From an uncultured Spirochaetaceae bacterium (GTDB lineage Bacteria > Spirochaetota > Spirochaetia > Treponematales > Treponemataceae): a stretch of DNA of 64,000 nucleotides. The notes beneath the pieces were generated by a model. That model saw nothing but the letters and a program-made list of their open reading frames with translations, had not been told where the DNA came from and searched no databases. Shown piece after piece: positions 33,588 through 42,722 of this stretch (position 1 is the first letter of the stretch; every line of letters starts with the position of its first letter). Location: assembly GCA_902766125.1 (NCBI GenBank), contig CACXCG010000018.1, positions 19,488 to 83,487 on the forward strand, given 5' to 3'. Position numbers and translations under genes: made by a program.

Positions 33588-34034
33588 CTATTCCGTCAGA
33601 ATCTTAATGACTTCTGCTTTGTCCTGAGTGCTCAGAATCTGTGCGCGTTTGTCAGCTGACTTGAACAGAAGGCTCACTTCAGCAAGGAACTGAAGGTGGG
33701 GACCTGTCTTGTTCACGGGAGAAAGCGTCATGATAAAGATGCGGCATGGTTCCTGATCAAGGCTGTCAAAATCAACAGGATTGTCAGAAATACCAATACA
33801 GGCAACTAAATCAGAAACGGTATCGGTTTTTCCGTGGGGAATAGCGATTCCGTGCTTCATTCCGGTGGACATCTTGCGCTCGCGATCCAAAACGCATTCA
33901 CGGGCAGTTGCTTTGTCGGTAACTTTTCCCGCTTTTACCAGAACATCAAGAAGTTCATCAATAATTTCGTCTTTAGTCGTTCCCTTCAGGTGAAGATTCA
34001 CCGTGTCGGGTGTTAAAACAGTTCTCAAGTCCAT
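33588..34034 (-). CDS. ptsN: PTS EIIA-type phosphocarrier (PtsN/fructose family)
   Basis: A 148-residue single EIIA type 2 domain. The phosphorylated His is in GIAIPHGKTD (about residue 66); FLAEVSLLFKSAD is typical of the family C-terminal half. No EIIB/EIIC genes are nearby, so a regulatory (nitrogen-PTS) role is likelier than sugar uptake. It has a TTGACA-17-TACACT promoter that ends six bases before the ATG, and is divergent from the unknown gene at 34148. Confidence 0.88.
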   Translation of the reverse strand: MDLRTVLTPDTVNLHLKGTTKDEIIDELLDVLVKAGKVTDKATARECVLDRERKMSTGMKHGIAIPHGKTDTVSDLVACIGISDNPVDFDSLDQEPCRIFIMTLSPVNKTGPHLQFLAEVSLLFKSADKRAQILSTQDKAEVIKILTE

Positions 34035-34040
34035 AGTTTC

Positions 34041-34069
34041 AGTGTATGTTCAGTCGCGGATTTTGTCAA
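34041..34069 (-). promoter_or_regulatory. Leaderless promoter of ptsN
   Basis: Minus strand: TTGACA (34069-34064), 17-nt spacer, TACACT (34046-34041), 6 nt to ATG. Confidence 0.75.
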
Positions 34070-34147
34070 GGAAAAAAAGGCCAAATTTCACAATTTTGCA
34101 TATAATAAATTGTTGTTTTTATGCTATACTGCTTTCCGAGGTACCCG

Positions 34148-34546
34148 ATGGACGCTATCCAAAAATTTGTTTCTGATATTGACCGCATAAAAAAACGCGT
34201 ACGTGCAGAAGGTTCGTATTCCGGAGAAAAAGCAAGCCGTATGGCTCAGGATCTGTTTGAACGCAACAACAAACACTTAGGAGACCTTGCTCATTCTTTT
34301 TCTGAATACTGGCTTGATACCTATATCCTTACCAGCAGCGAAATGCAGGAAGAACCCACCGCAGCTCACATACAGATTCTTGCACAACTGCAGGCCGTGC
34401 TTGACGGAGAAGTCGAATTAACACAGGACCTTACCCCTGCAGACTGGAAGGCTCTATGTGAACTTACCAATGCAGAAGCAGAAGCGCTTGATATAGACAC
34501 ACTCAACACGCTTATGTCTCAGTTTGTGGAGCATCAGGCATTATGA
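34148..34546 (+). CDS. Hypothetical helical protein coupled to a radical SAM activase
   Basis: A 132-residue acidic protein that looks almost fully helical (for example SDIDRIKKRVRAEG, then repeated Glu/Ala-rich turns), with no membrane segment and no known family. I start it at the ATG at 34148, which has GAGG nine bases upstream. An in-frame ATG at 34121 overlaps the TATACT -10 box (34125-34130) and cannot be in the message. It overlaps the radical SAM gene by four bases (ATGA), so the two are made together and may work together. Confidence 0.75.
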   Translation: MDAIQKFVSDIDRIKKRVRAEGSYSGEKASRMAQDLFERNNKHLGDLAHSFSEYWLDTYILTSSEMQEEPTAAHIQILAQLQAVLDGEVELTQDLTPADWKALCELTNAEAEALDIDTLNTLMSQFVEHQAL

Positions 34547-35511
34547 GCGGACAGTGCAGTCTGTGTCCCCGCAAATGTGCAGTCAACCGGAACGACGGTC
34601 AGCACGGGTTTTGCGGAGAATCAAGTGTAGTACGCATTGCCTCTGCAGGTTTACACTTTGGCGAAGAACCGCCGGTTACGGGAACAGGCGGAAGTGGCAC
34701 TATTTTCCTTACCGGCTGTACCTTACGCTGTGCATTCTGTCAGAACTACCAGATTTCACAGCAAGGCATGGGAAAAGACATTTCTTACGACGAATTTGTT
34801 GAAATCTGCTTACGACTGCAGCAGATGGGAGCCCACAACATCAACCTGGTAACCGGAAGTCACTTTGCCCCGGAACTTGCACAGTATATCCGGTTTGCAA
34901 AAGAAGCAGGACTTACCATTCCCGTTGCATGGAATTCAAGCGCATACGAATCAGTGGAAGCACTGGAACTTTTGAAAGACGAAGTAGACATCTGGCTGCC
35001 GGATTTAAAGACGCTGAATCCAATCATGAGTGAATCCCTGTTTGCAGCCCCGGACTATCCGCAGACCGCAAAAAAAGCCATACGGTGGATGGTTCAGCAT
35101 TATCCCATAGAAAAAGACGGTGAAATCCTTAAAAAAGGAGTTATCATACGTCATCTGTTTATGCCCGGCCGCATGGATGACACCATACTTGCACTCGACT
35201 GGCTCAAAGCACACGCTGACGGAAAGGCACTCATTTCGCTTATGTCGCAGTACACCCCCGTACCGTTTACCGGAAGCAGTGCAGAACTTGCCCGCCGCAA
35301 AAAAGCGTTAGAGGCATTTCAGAACCGCCTTGTGTCAGAAGAAGAAGATACACAACTGAGAGAACTCATAGACAGTTACGAGTTTGAATGTCTGTTCTAT
35401 CAGGATTTAAGTGATGATACCAGCTGGCTCCCCGACTTTACCCGTCCCCAACCGTTTTCAAATTCGCTTTCCAACACTATATGGCATTGGGAAAAAGGGT
35501 TTATTTCTTAA
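34543..35511 (+). CDS. Radical SAM protein, PflA/PflX-like activating enzyme
   Basis: A 322-residue radical SAM protein. The cluster motif is C-x3-C-x2-C in GCTLRCAFCQNY (about residues 63-74). An extra N-terminal cysteine motif (CSLCPRKC, then GFCG) resembles the PflX/COG1313 group. Such proteins are homologous to pyruvate formate-lyase activase, but most have no proven target. No glycyl-radical enzyme gene is in the window. It is translationally coupled to the small helical protein upstream, a pairing worth testing for partnership. Confidence 0.85.
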   Translation: MSGQCSLCPRKCAVNRNDGQHGFCGESSVVRIASAGLHFGEEPPVTGTGGSGTIFLTGCTLRCAFCQNYQISQQGMGKDISYDEFVEICLRLQQMGAHNINLVTGSHFAPELAQYIRFAKEAGLTIPVAWNSSAYESVEALELLKDEVDIWLPDLKTLNPIMSESLFAAPDYPQTAKKAIRWMVQHYPIEKDGEILKKGVIIRHLFMPGRMDDTILALDWLKAHADGKALISLMSQYTPVPFTGSSAELARRKKALEAFQNRLVSEEEDTQLRELIDSYEFECLFYQDLSDDTSWLPDFTRPQPFSNSLSNTIWHWEKGFIS

Positions 35512-35547
35512 ACAAATCTTAAATCAACAAAAATTCCTATTTTTTTC

Positions 35548-35575
35548 TTGCATTTACAAAGTTCTGTGTTATAAT
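35548..35575 (+). promoter_or_regulatory. Leaderless promoter of malQ
   Basis: TTGCAT (35548-35553), 16-nt spacer, TATAAT (35570-35575), 7 nt to the ATG at 35583. The in-frame ATG at 35574 overlaps the -10 box itself and is ruled out as a start for a transcript from this promoter. Confidence 0.75.
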
Positions 35576-35582
35576 GAAATTT

Positions 35583-37655
35583 ATGCAGTTAGAACGAAAA
35601 ACAGGTGTAGTTATACCCCTTGCAGCCCTTTACGATGAAGCAGAATGTGCCATCGGTGATTTTCTGTCGCTCAAACCGTTTGCAGATTTTTGTACTCAGT
35701 GCAATTTAACGCTGATTCAACTGCTGCCGGTAAACGACACAGGAACTCAGTCTTCCCCCTACTCTGGACTTTCTGCCAACGCGCTGCATCCGCTGTACAT
35801 CCGCATAAGTGCACTCCCCGAATTTTCTGCTGCATTAGAACAGGACAAATCCTTTGCCAGTGCATACCGTGCCTTCTGCAAGCAGTTCAAGAAAGCATCG
35901 CTCCGTTTTGATTACGACAAACTGCTTACCGAAAAAACAAAACTGCTTCACTTACTGTATTCTTTTATAGAAAAAAAATATGCAAGAGAAGGAACCGCAA
36001 ACGCAACTTCCCTCAGCAAAGAACTGACCGCATTCATAAAAGCAAACAAATGGGTTGTTACCTACGCCGTGTACAAAAACCTTAAGGACGTACACAATCA
36101 GGCTTCATGGAAAGAATGGGACAAAAGCCTGCAGTCACTTACCCGCGACCAGATTCAGCTTCGGTGGAGTAACCGTGCATTAAAATCAAGCCATCAGTTT
36201 TTTGTGTGGTGTCAGATGAGGGCAGCCGCTCAGTTTGCAGACGCCGCAGATTATGTCCGCTCAAAAGGAATTACACTCAAGGGTGACATTCCTATTCTGA
36301 TGAACGAAGACAGTGCAGACGCCTGGGCTTACAAAGATTTCTTTGATCACTCAATGCGGGCTGGAGCTCCTCCAAGCGGTGACTCTCCCATGGGACAGAA
36401 CTGGGGATTTCCGACCTACAACTGGAACATGCTTGCCGCCGACAATTATTCCTGGTGGAAAGAGAGAGTTCAGACTGCCGCACGATACTACGGTGCATTC
36501 CGCATAGATCACATTCTGGGATTTTTCAGAATCTGGGCAGTAAACGAAAAAGAATCAACCGCATACCTGGGACACACACAGCCGTACAATTCCATTCCGC
36601 GAACTCAGTTTGAAGCACTTGGGTTTGACAAAGACAGGCTTAAGTGGCTGAGCGAACCGCACATTCCGACCGGACTCATAGAAGACATTACCTGGAACCA
36701 CGACGAAGCACACTACATGCTTTCCCTGATTGCAGACAGAATCGGAAACGAAGAGCTGTGGAATTTCAAAGCCGACATTACCAGCGACTCTCAAATTTAT
36801 GCAGCACATTTTTCTGATGATGAAGGAAAAGATGCACGCGTAAAAGAAGCACTCTGCATAAAGTGGAGAGACCGTGCACTCATTCAGATAGAAAAAGACC
36901 GTTTTATCCGCGTGTGGAGTTACGGTAACTCTACTGCATGGAAATCTCTTTCATGGGATGAACAGCAGCGCTTAAACCAGCTGTTTGCAAAAAACGACGA
37001 AACAGAAAGTGCACTCTGGAAACAGCAGGCACTCGATGTGCTGACACCAATCGTAAACGCATCAGACATGATTCCCTGCGCAGAAGATTTAGGAGCCGCC
37101 TTCAGTGCAGTTCCCGAAGTTCTTGAACAGCTTAACATCAATTCACTCTGTGTTATCCGCTGGTGCCGTGCCTGGTCAGAACAGGGACAGCCGTTTGTTC
37201 CGTTTGCACAGTACCGTCCGCAAAGTGTTGCAACTACTTCTGTACACGACAGTTCAACATTGCGTCAGTGGTGGACGGGCGAAAAAGATGCCGTACGCGC
37301 ATATCTTAACCTGTGGAACGACGGAGACAAAAATCCGCTTTTTGAAAATGCAGCTCCCATACACGCAGAAGATGCCTTTTCTCCTGAAGTAGCACAGTTC
37401 TTACTGCAGAGCGCTGCCGACTGTGCAAGTGCGTGGTATGTAAATCCGCTTCAGGACTATCTGTTCCTTGACCAGAGTTACTATCTGGACAACCCCGATG
37501 ACGAACGCATTAACGTTCCGGGTACCTGCAACACCTTCAACTGGACATACCGCATGCCCTGCAGCATACAGGAACTGTCTAAAAACGAAACACTTATTTC
37601 TAAAATTCAAGGGATAGCGTCAAAGCACCAGTCCCTTCCCGGAGGAAACCGATGA
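35583..37655 (+). CDS. malQ: 4-alpha-glucanotransferase (amylomaltase), GH77
   Basis: A 690-residue GH77 enzyme that transfers maltodextrin segments between chains, releasing glucose, in the cytoplasm. It starts MQLERKTGVVIPLAALYDE, a normal family N-terminus. GH77 regions visible include FRIDHILGFFRIW (with the nucleophile Asp), PCAEDLGAAFSAVPEVLE (with the acid/base Glu) and TTSVHDSSTLRQWW. It overlaps the giant GH13 gene by four bases (ATGA) after GGAGG. With the malEFG system it forms the maltodextrin pathway, though the loci are 26 kb apart. Confidence 0.93.
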   Translation: MQLERKTGVVIPLAALYDEAECAIGDFLSLKPFADFCTQCNLTLIQLLPVNDTGTQSSPYSGLSANALHPLYIRISALPEFSAALEQDKSFASAYRAFCKQFKKASLRFDYDKLLTEKTKLLHLLYSFIEKKYAREGTANATSLSKELTAFIKANKWVVTYAVYKNLKDVHNQASWKEWDKSLQSLTRDQIQLRWSNRALKSSHQFFVWCQMRAAAQFADAADYVRSKGITLKGDIPILMNEDSADAWAYKDFFDHSMRAGAPPSGDSPMGQNWGFPTYNWNMLAADNYSWWKERVQTAARYYGAFRIDHILGFFRIWAVNEKESTAYLGHTQPYNSIPRTQFEALGFDKDRLKWLSEPHIPTGLIEDITWNHDEAHYMLSLIADRIGNEELWNFKADITSDSQIYAAHFSDDEGKDARVKEALCIKWRDRALIQIEKDRFIRVWSYGNSTAWKSLSWDEQQRLNQLFAKNDETESALWKQQALDVLTPIVNASDMIPCAEDLGAAFSAVPEVLEQLNINSLCVIRWCRAWSEQGQPFVPFAQYRPQSVATTSVHDSSTLRQWWTGEKDAVRAYLNLWNDGDKNPLFENAAPIHAEDAFSPEVAQFLLQSAADCASAWYVNPLQDYLFLDQSYYLDNPDDERINVPGTCNTFNWTYRMPCSIQELSKNETLISKIQGIASKHQSLPGGNR

Positions 37656-40600
37656 ATATTTCTTACAACGAATTTCATGTAAGCAAAACAGTCCGCGATG
37701 AATGTAACTTTAATCAGTCACTTTTTTCTTCGTGCGGTAATGTCATTCTTGCAAACCTTAAGGCAGTACGCACGTTCCAGACAAAACTGAACGAACTGTT
37801 TGACAAAAAAGGTCAGAAAGAAAAACGCATATCAGCAGGTTCCCTCAATGCAATGGGTCTTATTGATGAAGTCTTTCACTATGTGTGCATGCTGTTCCGC
37901 CGCGACAAGGCACCGCTTGCCTTTACCACTTTACTTTCTGATCTGGACACCTACTTTGGCAAAGAAGAAATTGACAAACTGCTGCTTCAGTTTATGGACG
38001 AATTTCCTCCTGTTGCAGTCTATCAGAATAAAATCAGTGCAAAAGAATTTCTTGAAAAAACTGCAGTCGATACCGGTACCGGTAAAAAACGCGACAACCG
38101 AGAACAGGTTTTAGAAGAACTGATTCTGCTGCATCTTGCAAACGAAAACCCCGCATTCCATCCGTTCCAGATTTTGTTTGATGATCACAAGCTTCAGACA
38201 AATGCGCTGTACATCAAAACCTGGAATCAGATAAAAGCATATTTTAAAACACAGCCTGTCTTTGGTCCCAAAAGCAACGATTTAATCACCATGCTCAAGG
38301 AACCGGTTGTTGCTTCTCCTACTTCGCTCAAAGGTCAGCTTGATTACATCCGCACTTACTGGGCAGATCTGTTAGGTGAATGGCTGCGCCGTCTGCTTGA
38401 AGGAATTGATACCATCACCGAAGAAGAAAAAGCTGCATGGCATCCGACTAACGGCGGCGAAGTAAGCATGGACGCCTACTCTTACGAAAATCTTTCAAAA
38501 GAATACGAACGCTTTAGTCCCGACCGAGAATGGATGCCCAAAGTTGTTCTTATGGCAAAGACAGTTCTGGTCTGGCTGTATCAGCTTTCAAAAAAATACG
38601 ACAGAGAAATCACGCGGCTTGATCAGATTCCCGACGAAGAACTTGATCTTCTGCACAACGAAGGTTTTACCGGATTGTGGCTCATCGGTTTGTGGGAACG
38701 CAGCTATGCTTCACGGCGAATCAAACAGCTGAACGGAAACCCCGAAGCAGCAGCAAGTGCATACAGTCTTATGGATTATGACATTGCACAGAATTTAGGC
38801 GGCTGGCCTGCACTTGAAAATTTACGCTGGCGGTGCTGGCAGAGAGGAATCCGTCTTGCAAGCGATATGGTTCCCAATCATACCGGTATGGACGGAAAGT
38901 GGGTCATAGAACATCCGGACTACTTCATTACCACAAAAGACTGTCCCTTCCCGCAGTATTCATTCAGTGGAGAAGATTTGTGTCAGGACGGAAGAGTTTC
39001 TGTATACCTGGAAGATCACTACTACTCTAAAACTGACTGTGCCGTCTGCTTTAAGCGCGTAGACAATTACACAGGAGACGTAACCTACATCTATCACGGT
39101 AACGACGGAACCGGCATGCCCTGGAACGATACCGCACAGATTGACTTTTTAAATCCTGCTGCACGCGAAGCAGTCATTCAGAAAATCATGCTGGTTGCAC
39201 GAAACTTCCCCATCATCCGTTTTGATGCTGCAATGGTTCTTGCAAAAAAACATATCCGCCGTCTGTGGTATCCCGAACCTGGTCACGGAGGAGACATTGC
39301 AACCCGAAGTCAGCATGCACTCACCACCGATCAGTTCAACAGTGCATTACCAAATGAATTCTGGCGCGAAGTAGTTGACCGCTGTGCTCAGGATATGCCC
39401 GACACACTCCTGCTTGCAGAAGCATTCTGGATGATGGAAGGATACTTTACCCGCACTCTGGGAATGCACCGTGTATACAACTCTGCATTCATGAACATGC
39501 TCAAAAAAGAAGAAAACCAGAAATACCGCGATACCGTCAAGAATACAATTAAATTTGATCCTCAGGTTTTGAAGCGCTTTGTAAACTTCATGAACAACCC
39601 CGATGAAGAAACCGCAGTTGCTCAGTTTGGAAAAGGCGACAAATACTTTGGTGTGTGTACCCTTATGGTTACCATGCCGGGCTTACCCATGTTTGGTCAC
39701 GGACAGATTGAAGGCTTTGAAGAAAAATACGGAATGGAATACACCCGTGCCTACCGCGACGAACAGCCTGACGAAGGTCTGGTTGACCGACACTGGAGAC
39801 AGATTTTCCCGCTCATGCACAAACGCTATCTGTTTGCAGGCGTAGATAACTTCTTGTTCTATGACGTATGGAATAACGGCAGCGTAAACGAAAACATCTT
39901 TGCGTATTCAAACGGCACAGGCAGTGAACGCAGCATTGTGTTCTACAACAACAAATACGAATGTGCTTCGGGCTGGATCAAACAGTCCTGCGAATATGCA
40001 GTAAAGACAGGAAGCGGCGAAAACGACAAGCAGATGGTAAGCCGTTCAATCGCAGAAGGACTGGGTCTTACCTGGGGTGATGATCACTTCTGTATTTTCC
40101 GCGAACACACCAGCGGTCTGTGGTATGTACGCAGTTCAAACGACATTATTGAACACGGTATGTTTGTTTCCCTCAACGGATTTGAATATCAGGTTTATCT
40201 TGATGTTCAGCAGGTTGTTGATGATGAAGACAAACGCTATTCAAAACTGTGTGCGCTGTTAAACGGACGCGGTGTTGAAGACCTTATTGTTGCATGGCAG
40301 GAATACGAATACAAAGATCTGTATGCTTCTCTTGCATCATTTGTAACACCGAAGTTCTTCGAAGACATTGCAAAACTGTACACTCCGCATCCGCTGCTCA
40401 AGTCTCAGAAACTGACACCGCTCAGCCCCGCAGACTTCCTTGATTCAGTAAAGGAAAGTGCACTTGCCTACTACGAAAAAGAAGCAGAATTTGCTCAGAA
40501 AGAAGCACAGAAGACTCAGCAGAAACTCAAAGAGACAGGTCCTAAATCTTCACGCATACGCACAAAGTCGCTTACCCAGAAAGAGACACGCAATTACGAA

Positions 40601-41392
40601 AAGTCTCAGACGGCAACCGCACAGCAGCGTTACACTGCATTCTGCAAACAGATTGAATATCTTGCGTCAACCGTTGCAAATGCTCAGGGCGATGCAGTGA
40701 CACCGGCAAACGCTAAGCCAAAGCCAGAACACTCAGCATTCAAGACAACATTCGACAACCTTTTGTACGAAGGCTTAAGCACTCACCAGAATGCAGCAGA
40801 ACTGCTCAGTTCCTTTGCATCGGTTTCTTCTGCAGGAAAAGAAAACTGCATCAAGTGGGGCTACGACAGAAAACTTGCAGAGCTGATGCATGCAGCAGGA
40901 ATTGAATGTCCCGGTGCACGTGACATCTTAAAACGTCTGTTTGTCATGATGCGTGTACGCGACTACAACTTCGGTACTTCGGGCGCAGTCAAATCAACGT
41001 ATGAAACTTCACTGCTTTTAGTTGAAGGAGATTACGCCCAGCTGCTTACGGGTGCAAACGAATTTAACGGAATCCGCTGGTTCAACAAGGAACGCATGGA
41101 CGAAACACTGTGGTATGGATTTGCTGCAGTCGTTATGTACAGTCCGCGCATTCTCCGCGAACAGATTTACCGTCTGTACCGCACGCTGTATGCTGCAAAA
41201 GAAAAGGCTGAATATCAGTGTCAGAAATTTACAGATGCACTTAAACCCGCTTCGCTTACAAAGCGTACCACAAAATCTTCTGCGGCAAAAACGTCTGCAA
41301 CAAAAACCAAGACCAGTACAACTAAAACAAGTACTGCAAAGTCAAAGGCTAAAACAGGCGCAAAAGATTCAGCGAGTTCAAAACGGAAATAA
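37652..41392 (+). CDS. Giant GH13 glucan-active enzyme with a lysine-rich C-terminal tail
   Basis: A 1246-residue cytoplasmic protein with no signal peptide. Residues 1-340 are a helical region of unknown fold. A GH13 barrel follows (about 340-740) with GLWLIGLWERSY, SDMVPNHTG (region I), IIRFDAAMVLA (nucleophile Asp), LLLAEAFWMMEGYF (acid/base Glu) and NNPDEET (region IV, Asn in place of the usual His). A further region of 450 residues has no known domain. The last 44 residues are only K, R, T, S, A, G and one D, with 12 Lys, like a histone H1 tail. It is coupled to malQ and its tail codons overlap thrC by 44 bp. Confidence 0.85.
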   Translation: MNISYNEFHVSKTVRDECNFNQSLFSSCGNVILANLKAVRTFQTKLNELFDKKGQKEKRISAGSLNAMGLIDEVFHYVCMLFRRDKAPLAFTTLLSDLDTYFGKEEIDKLLLQFMDEFPPVAVYQNKISAKEFLEKTAVDTGTGKKRDNREQVLEELILLHLANENPAFHPFQILFDDHKLQTNALYIKTWNQIKAYFKTQPVFGPKSNDLITMLKEPVVASPTSLKGQLDYIRTYWADLLGEWLRRLLEGIDTITEEEKAAWHPTNGGEVSMDAYSYENLSKEYERFSPDREWMPKVVLMAKTVLVWLYQLSKKYDREITRLDQIPDEELDLLHNEGFTGLWLIGLWERSYASRRIKQLNGNPEAAASAYSLMDYDIAQNLGGWPALENLRWRCWQRGIRLASDMVPNHTGMDGKWVIEHPDYFITTKDCPFPQYSFSGEDLCQDGRVSVYLEDHYYSKTDCAVCFKRVDNYTGDVTYIYHGNDGTGMPWNDTAQIDFLNPAAREAVIQKIMLVARNFPIIRFDAAMVLAKKHIRRLWYPEPGHGGDIATRSQHALTTDQFNSALPNEFWREVVDRCAQDMPDTLLLAEAFWMMEGYFTRTLGMHRVYNSAFMNMLKKEENQKYRDTVKNTIKFDPQVLKRFVNFMNNPDEETAVAQFGKGDKYFGVCTLMVTMPGLPMFGHGQIEGFEEKYGMEYTRAYRDEQPDEGLVDRHWRQIFPLMHKRYLFAGVDNFLFYDVWNNGSVNENIFAYSNGTGSERSIVFYNNKYECASGWIKQSCEYAVKTGSGENDKQMVSRSIAEGLGLTWGDDHFCIFREHTSGLWYVRSSNDIIEHGMFVSLNGFEYQVYLDVQQVVDDEDKRYSKLCALLNGRGVEDLIVAWQEYEYKDLYASLASFVTPKFFEDIAKLYTPHPLLKSQKLTPLSPADFLDSVKESALAYYEKEAEFAQKEAQKTQQKLKETGPKSSRIRTKSLTQKETRNYEKSQTATAQQRYTAFCKQIEYLASTVANAQGDAVTPANAKPKPEHSAFKTTFDNLLYEGLSTHQNAAELLSSFASVSSAGKENCIKWGYDRKLAELMHAAGIECPGARDILKRLFVMMRVRDYNFGTSGAVKSTYETSLLLVEGDYAQLLTGANEFNGIRWFNKERMDETLWYGFAAVVMYSPRILREQIYRLYRTLYAAKEKAEYQCQKFTDALKPASLTKRTTKSSAAKTSATKTKTSTTKTSTAKSKAKTGAKDSASSKRK

Positions 41393-42680
41393 GTGAATCA
41401 ACATCGGAACGGGCAATGGCAGGTTTACCAATAACAGACTTTTCCATTGCCCGATTTCTGTTTTCAGAAACAGGAGCCGTTTCTCCCAGACAGTGACGCA
41501 GGAAATCATTTTCTGCAGAAGGATCGTTTCGTGCAATCAGCACAACTGCTCCGTCATCCTGCACAATATCTTTTCTCTGCAGTGCAGCCATATATGCTTC
41601 ACTGGTCTGTGTATCTGCATACAGATGATATTTTACAAACAGTCTGCGGCATGCTTCTTCTTTCTGCTGTTCTGTTACGGGAGCAGGGAACAGGAAGTTA
41701 CGCAGCAAGAGAGAGTTTGCGGCAAAGATATGTTCCAGTCGTTCAAGGTTAGAAGGATCAGAGGGATCTACCGGAGGACGCTGCATAAGCGGCACCATAC
41801 TGTCAGGAACAATGCAGTTACCCCGTGCATCCAGAAGCAGATTCTTTGAAGACGGCATAATAAATCCGTTTACCGGAAGTGACAGTTTCCATCCATACAA
41901 TCCCGCAACCAGATTACCATAATGACCGCAGTGCAGGGCATAGTAAATGTCACCGTCAACCAGTTTTTTTATGCGAGAAAAAGCAAACGTATAGAAAAAC
42001 ACCTGAGGCAAAAGCCGACCGATGTTTGCCGTATTTGCAACCGTAAGGTGATATTTTTCTACCAGCGAACGGTCTTTGAAAATCTGACGCACCAGTGCAT
42101 GACAGTCTTCTTCCGTACCGTCAACTTCAACAGGATACAGGTTTCCGCCGTTCCACACAAAATCACTTTCTTCCATTCCGCGGAACGCACCCTTGGGAGC
42201 AAGCAGTACTGATTTTAAAAGTTTCTTACCCCGCATTGCCTGAGCCATACATGCACCCAGTTCACCGCCTGTTGCATCCAGAAGAATTGACTTTTGTCCG
42301 TCCAGCTGAAGGATTGTCTCCAGTGTTGAAGTAAGATACGACACACCGTAATCTTTGAATGTACCGGTAGGACCGTTGGAAAGATTAAGAAGGAACAGAT
42401 TGTCATCCAGCTGGGTAACTTCTGGACCGTATGGGAACGCATGTGTTGCAATGGTTTCGCAGATAATGGGACTGAATTCTTTGTTGATAAGGGCAGAAGT
42501 AAGTGAACCCGCTATGCTTGAAAAACTGGTGGTTTCATCGGCATATAAAACCCAGCGGCGTAAATCTTCTACCTCGTACGGAACATACAGACCACCGTCA
42601 GAAGGAATACTGTTCAGTACCGCTTCCTTAAAAGAGACAGTCTGCTTGGAATCTATATTTCGTGAACTAACAAATCTCAT
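41349..42680 (-). CDS. thrC: Threonine synthase
   Basis: A 443-residue PLP enzyme that converts O-phosphohomoserine to threonine. It begins MRFVSSRNIDSKQTVSFKEAV; the PLP lysine lies in GPTGTFKDYG (about residue 113), as in the fungal/proteobacterial ThrC form. GTGGAG seven bases before the ATG is a good ribosome site. The last 15 codons lie opposite the lysine-rich tail of the giant GH13 gene (44-bp convergent overlap). The resulting end NLLRLF lies beyond the usual family terminus. Confidence 0.92.
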   Translation of the reverse strand: MRFVSSRNIDSKQTVSFKEAVLNSIPSDGGLYVPYEVEDLRRWVLYADETTSFSSIAGSLTSALINKEFSPIICETIATHAFPYGPEVTQLDDNLFLLNLSNGPTGTFKDYGVSYLTSTLETILQLDGQKSILLDATGGELGACMAQAMRGKKLLKSVLLAPKGAFRGMEESDFVWNGGNLYPVEVDGTEEDCHALVRQIFKDRSLVEKYHLTVANTANIGRLLPQVFFYTFAFSRIKKLVDGDIYYALHCGHYGNLVAGLYGWKLSLPVNGFIMPSSKNLLLDARGNCIVPDSMVPLMQRPPVDPSDPSNLERLEHIFAANSLLLRNFLFPAPVTEQQKEEACRRLFVKYHLYADTQTSEAYMAALQRKDIVQDDGAVVLIARNDPSAENDFLRHCLGETAPVSENRNRAMEKSVIGKPAIARSDVDSLISVLNSLNLLRLF

Positions 42681-42722
42681 AGGTAAACTCCACGCTTACT
42701 GTACCATGAAACAGATAAAAAT

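Noticed and set aside
35574..35582. malQ start at the ATG at 35574
   Set aside because: This ATG overlaps the TATAAT box, so it cannot be in a transcript from that promoter.
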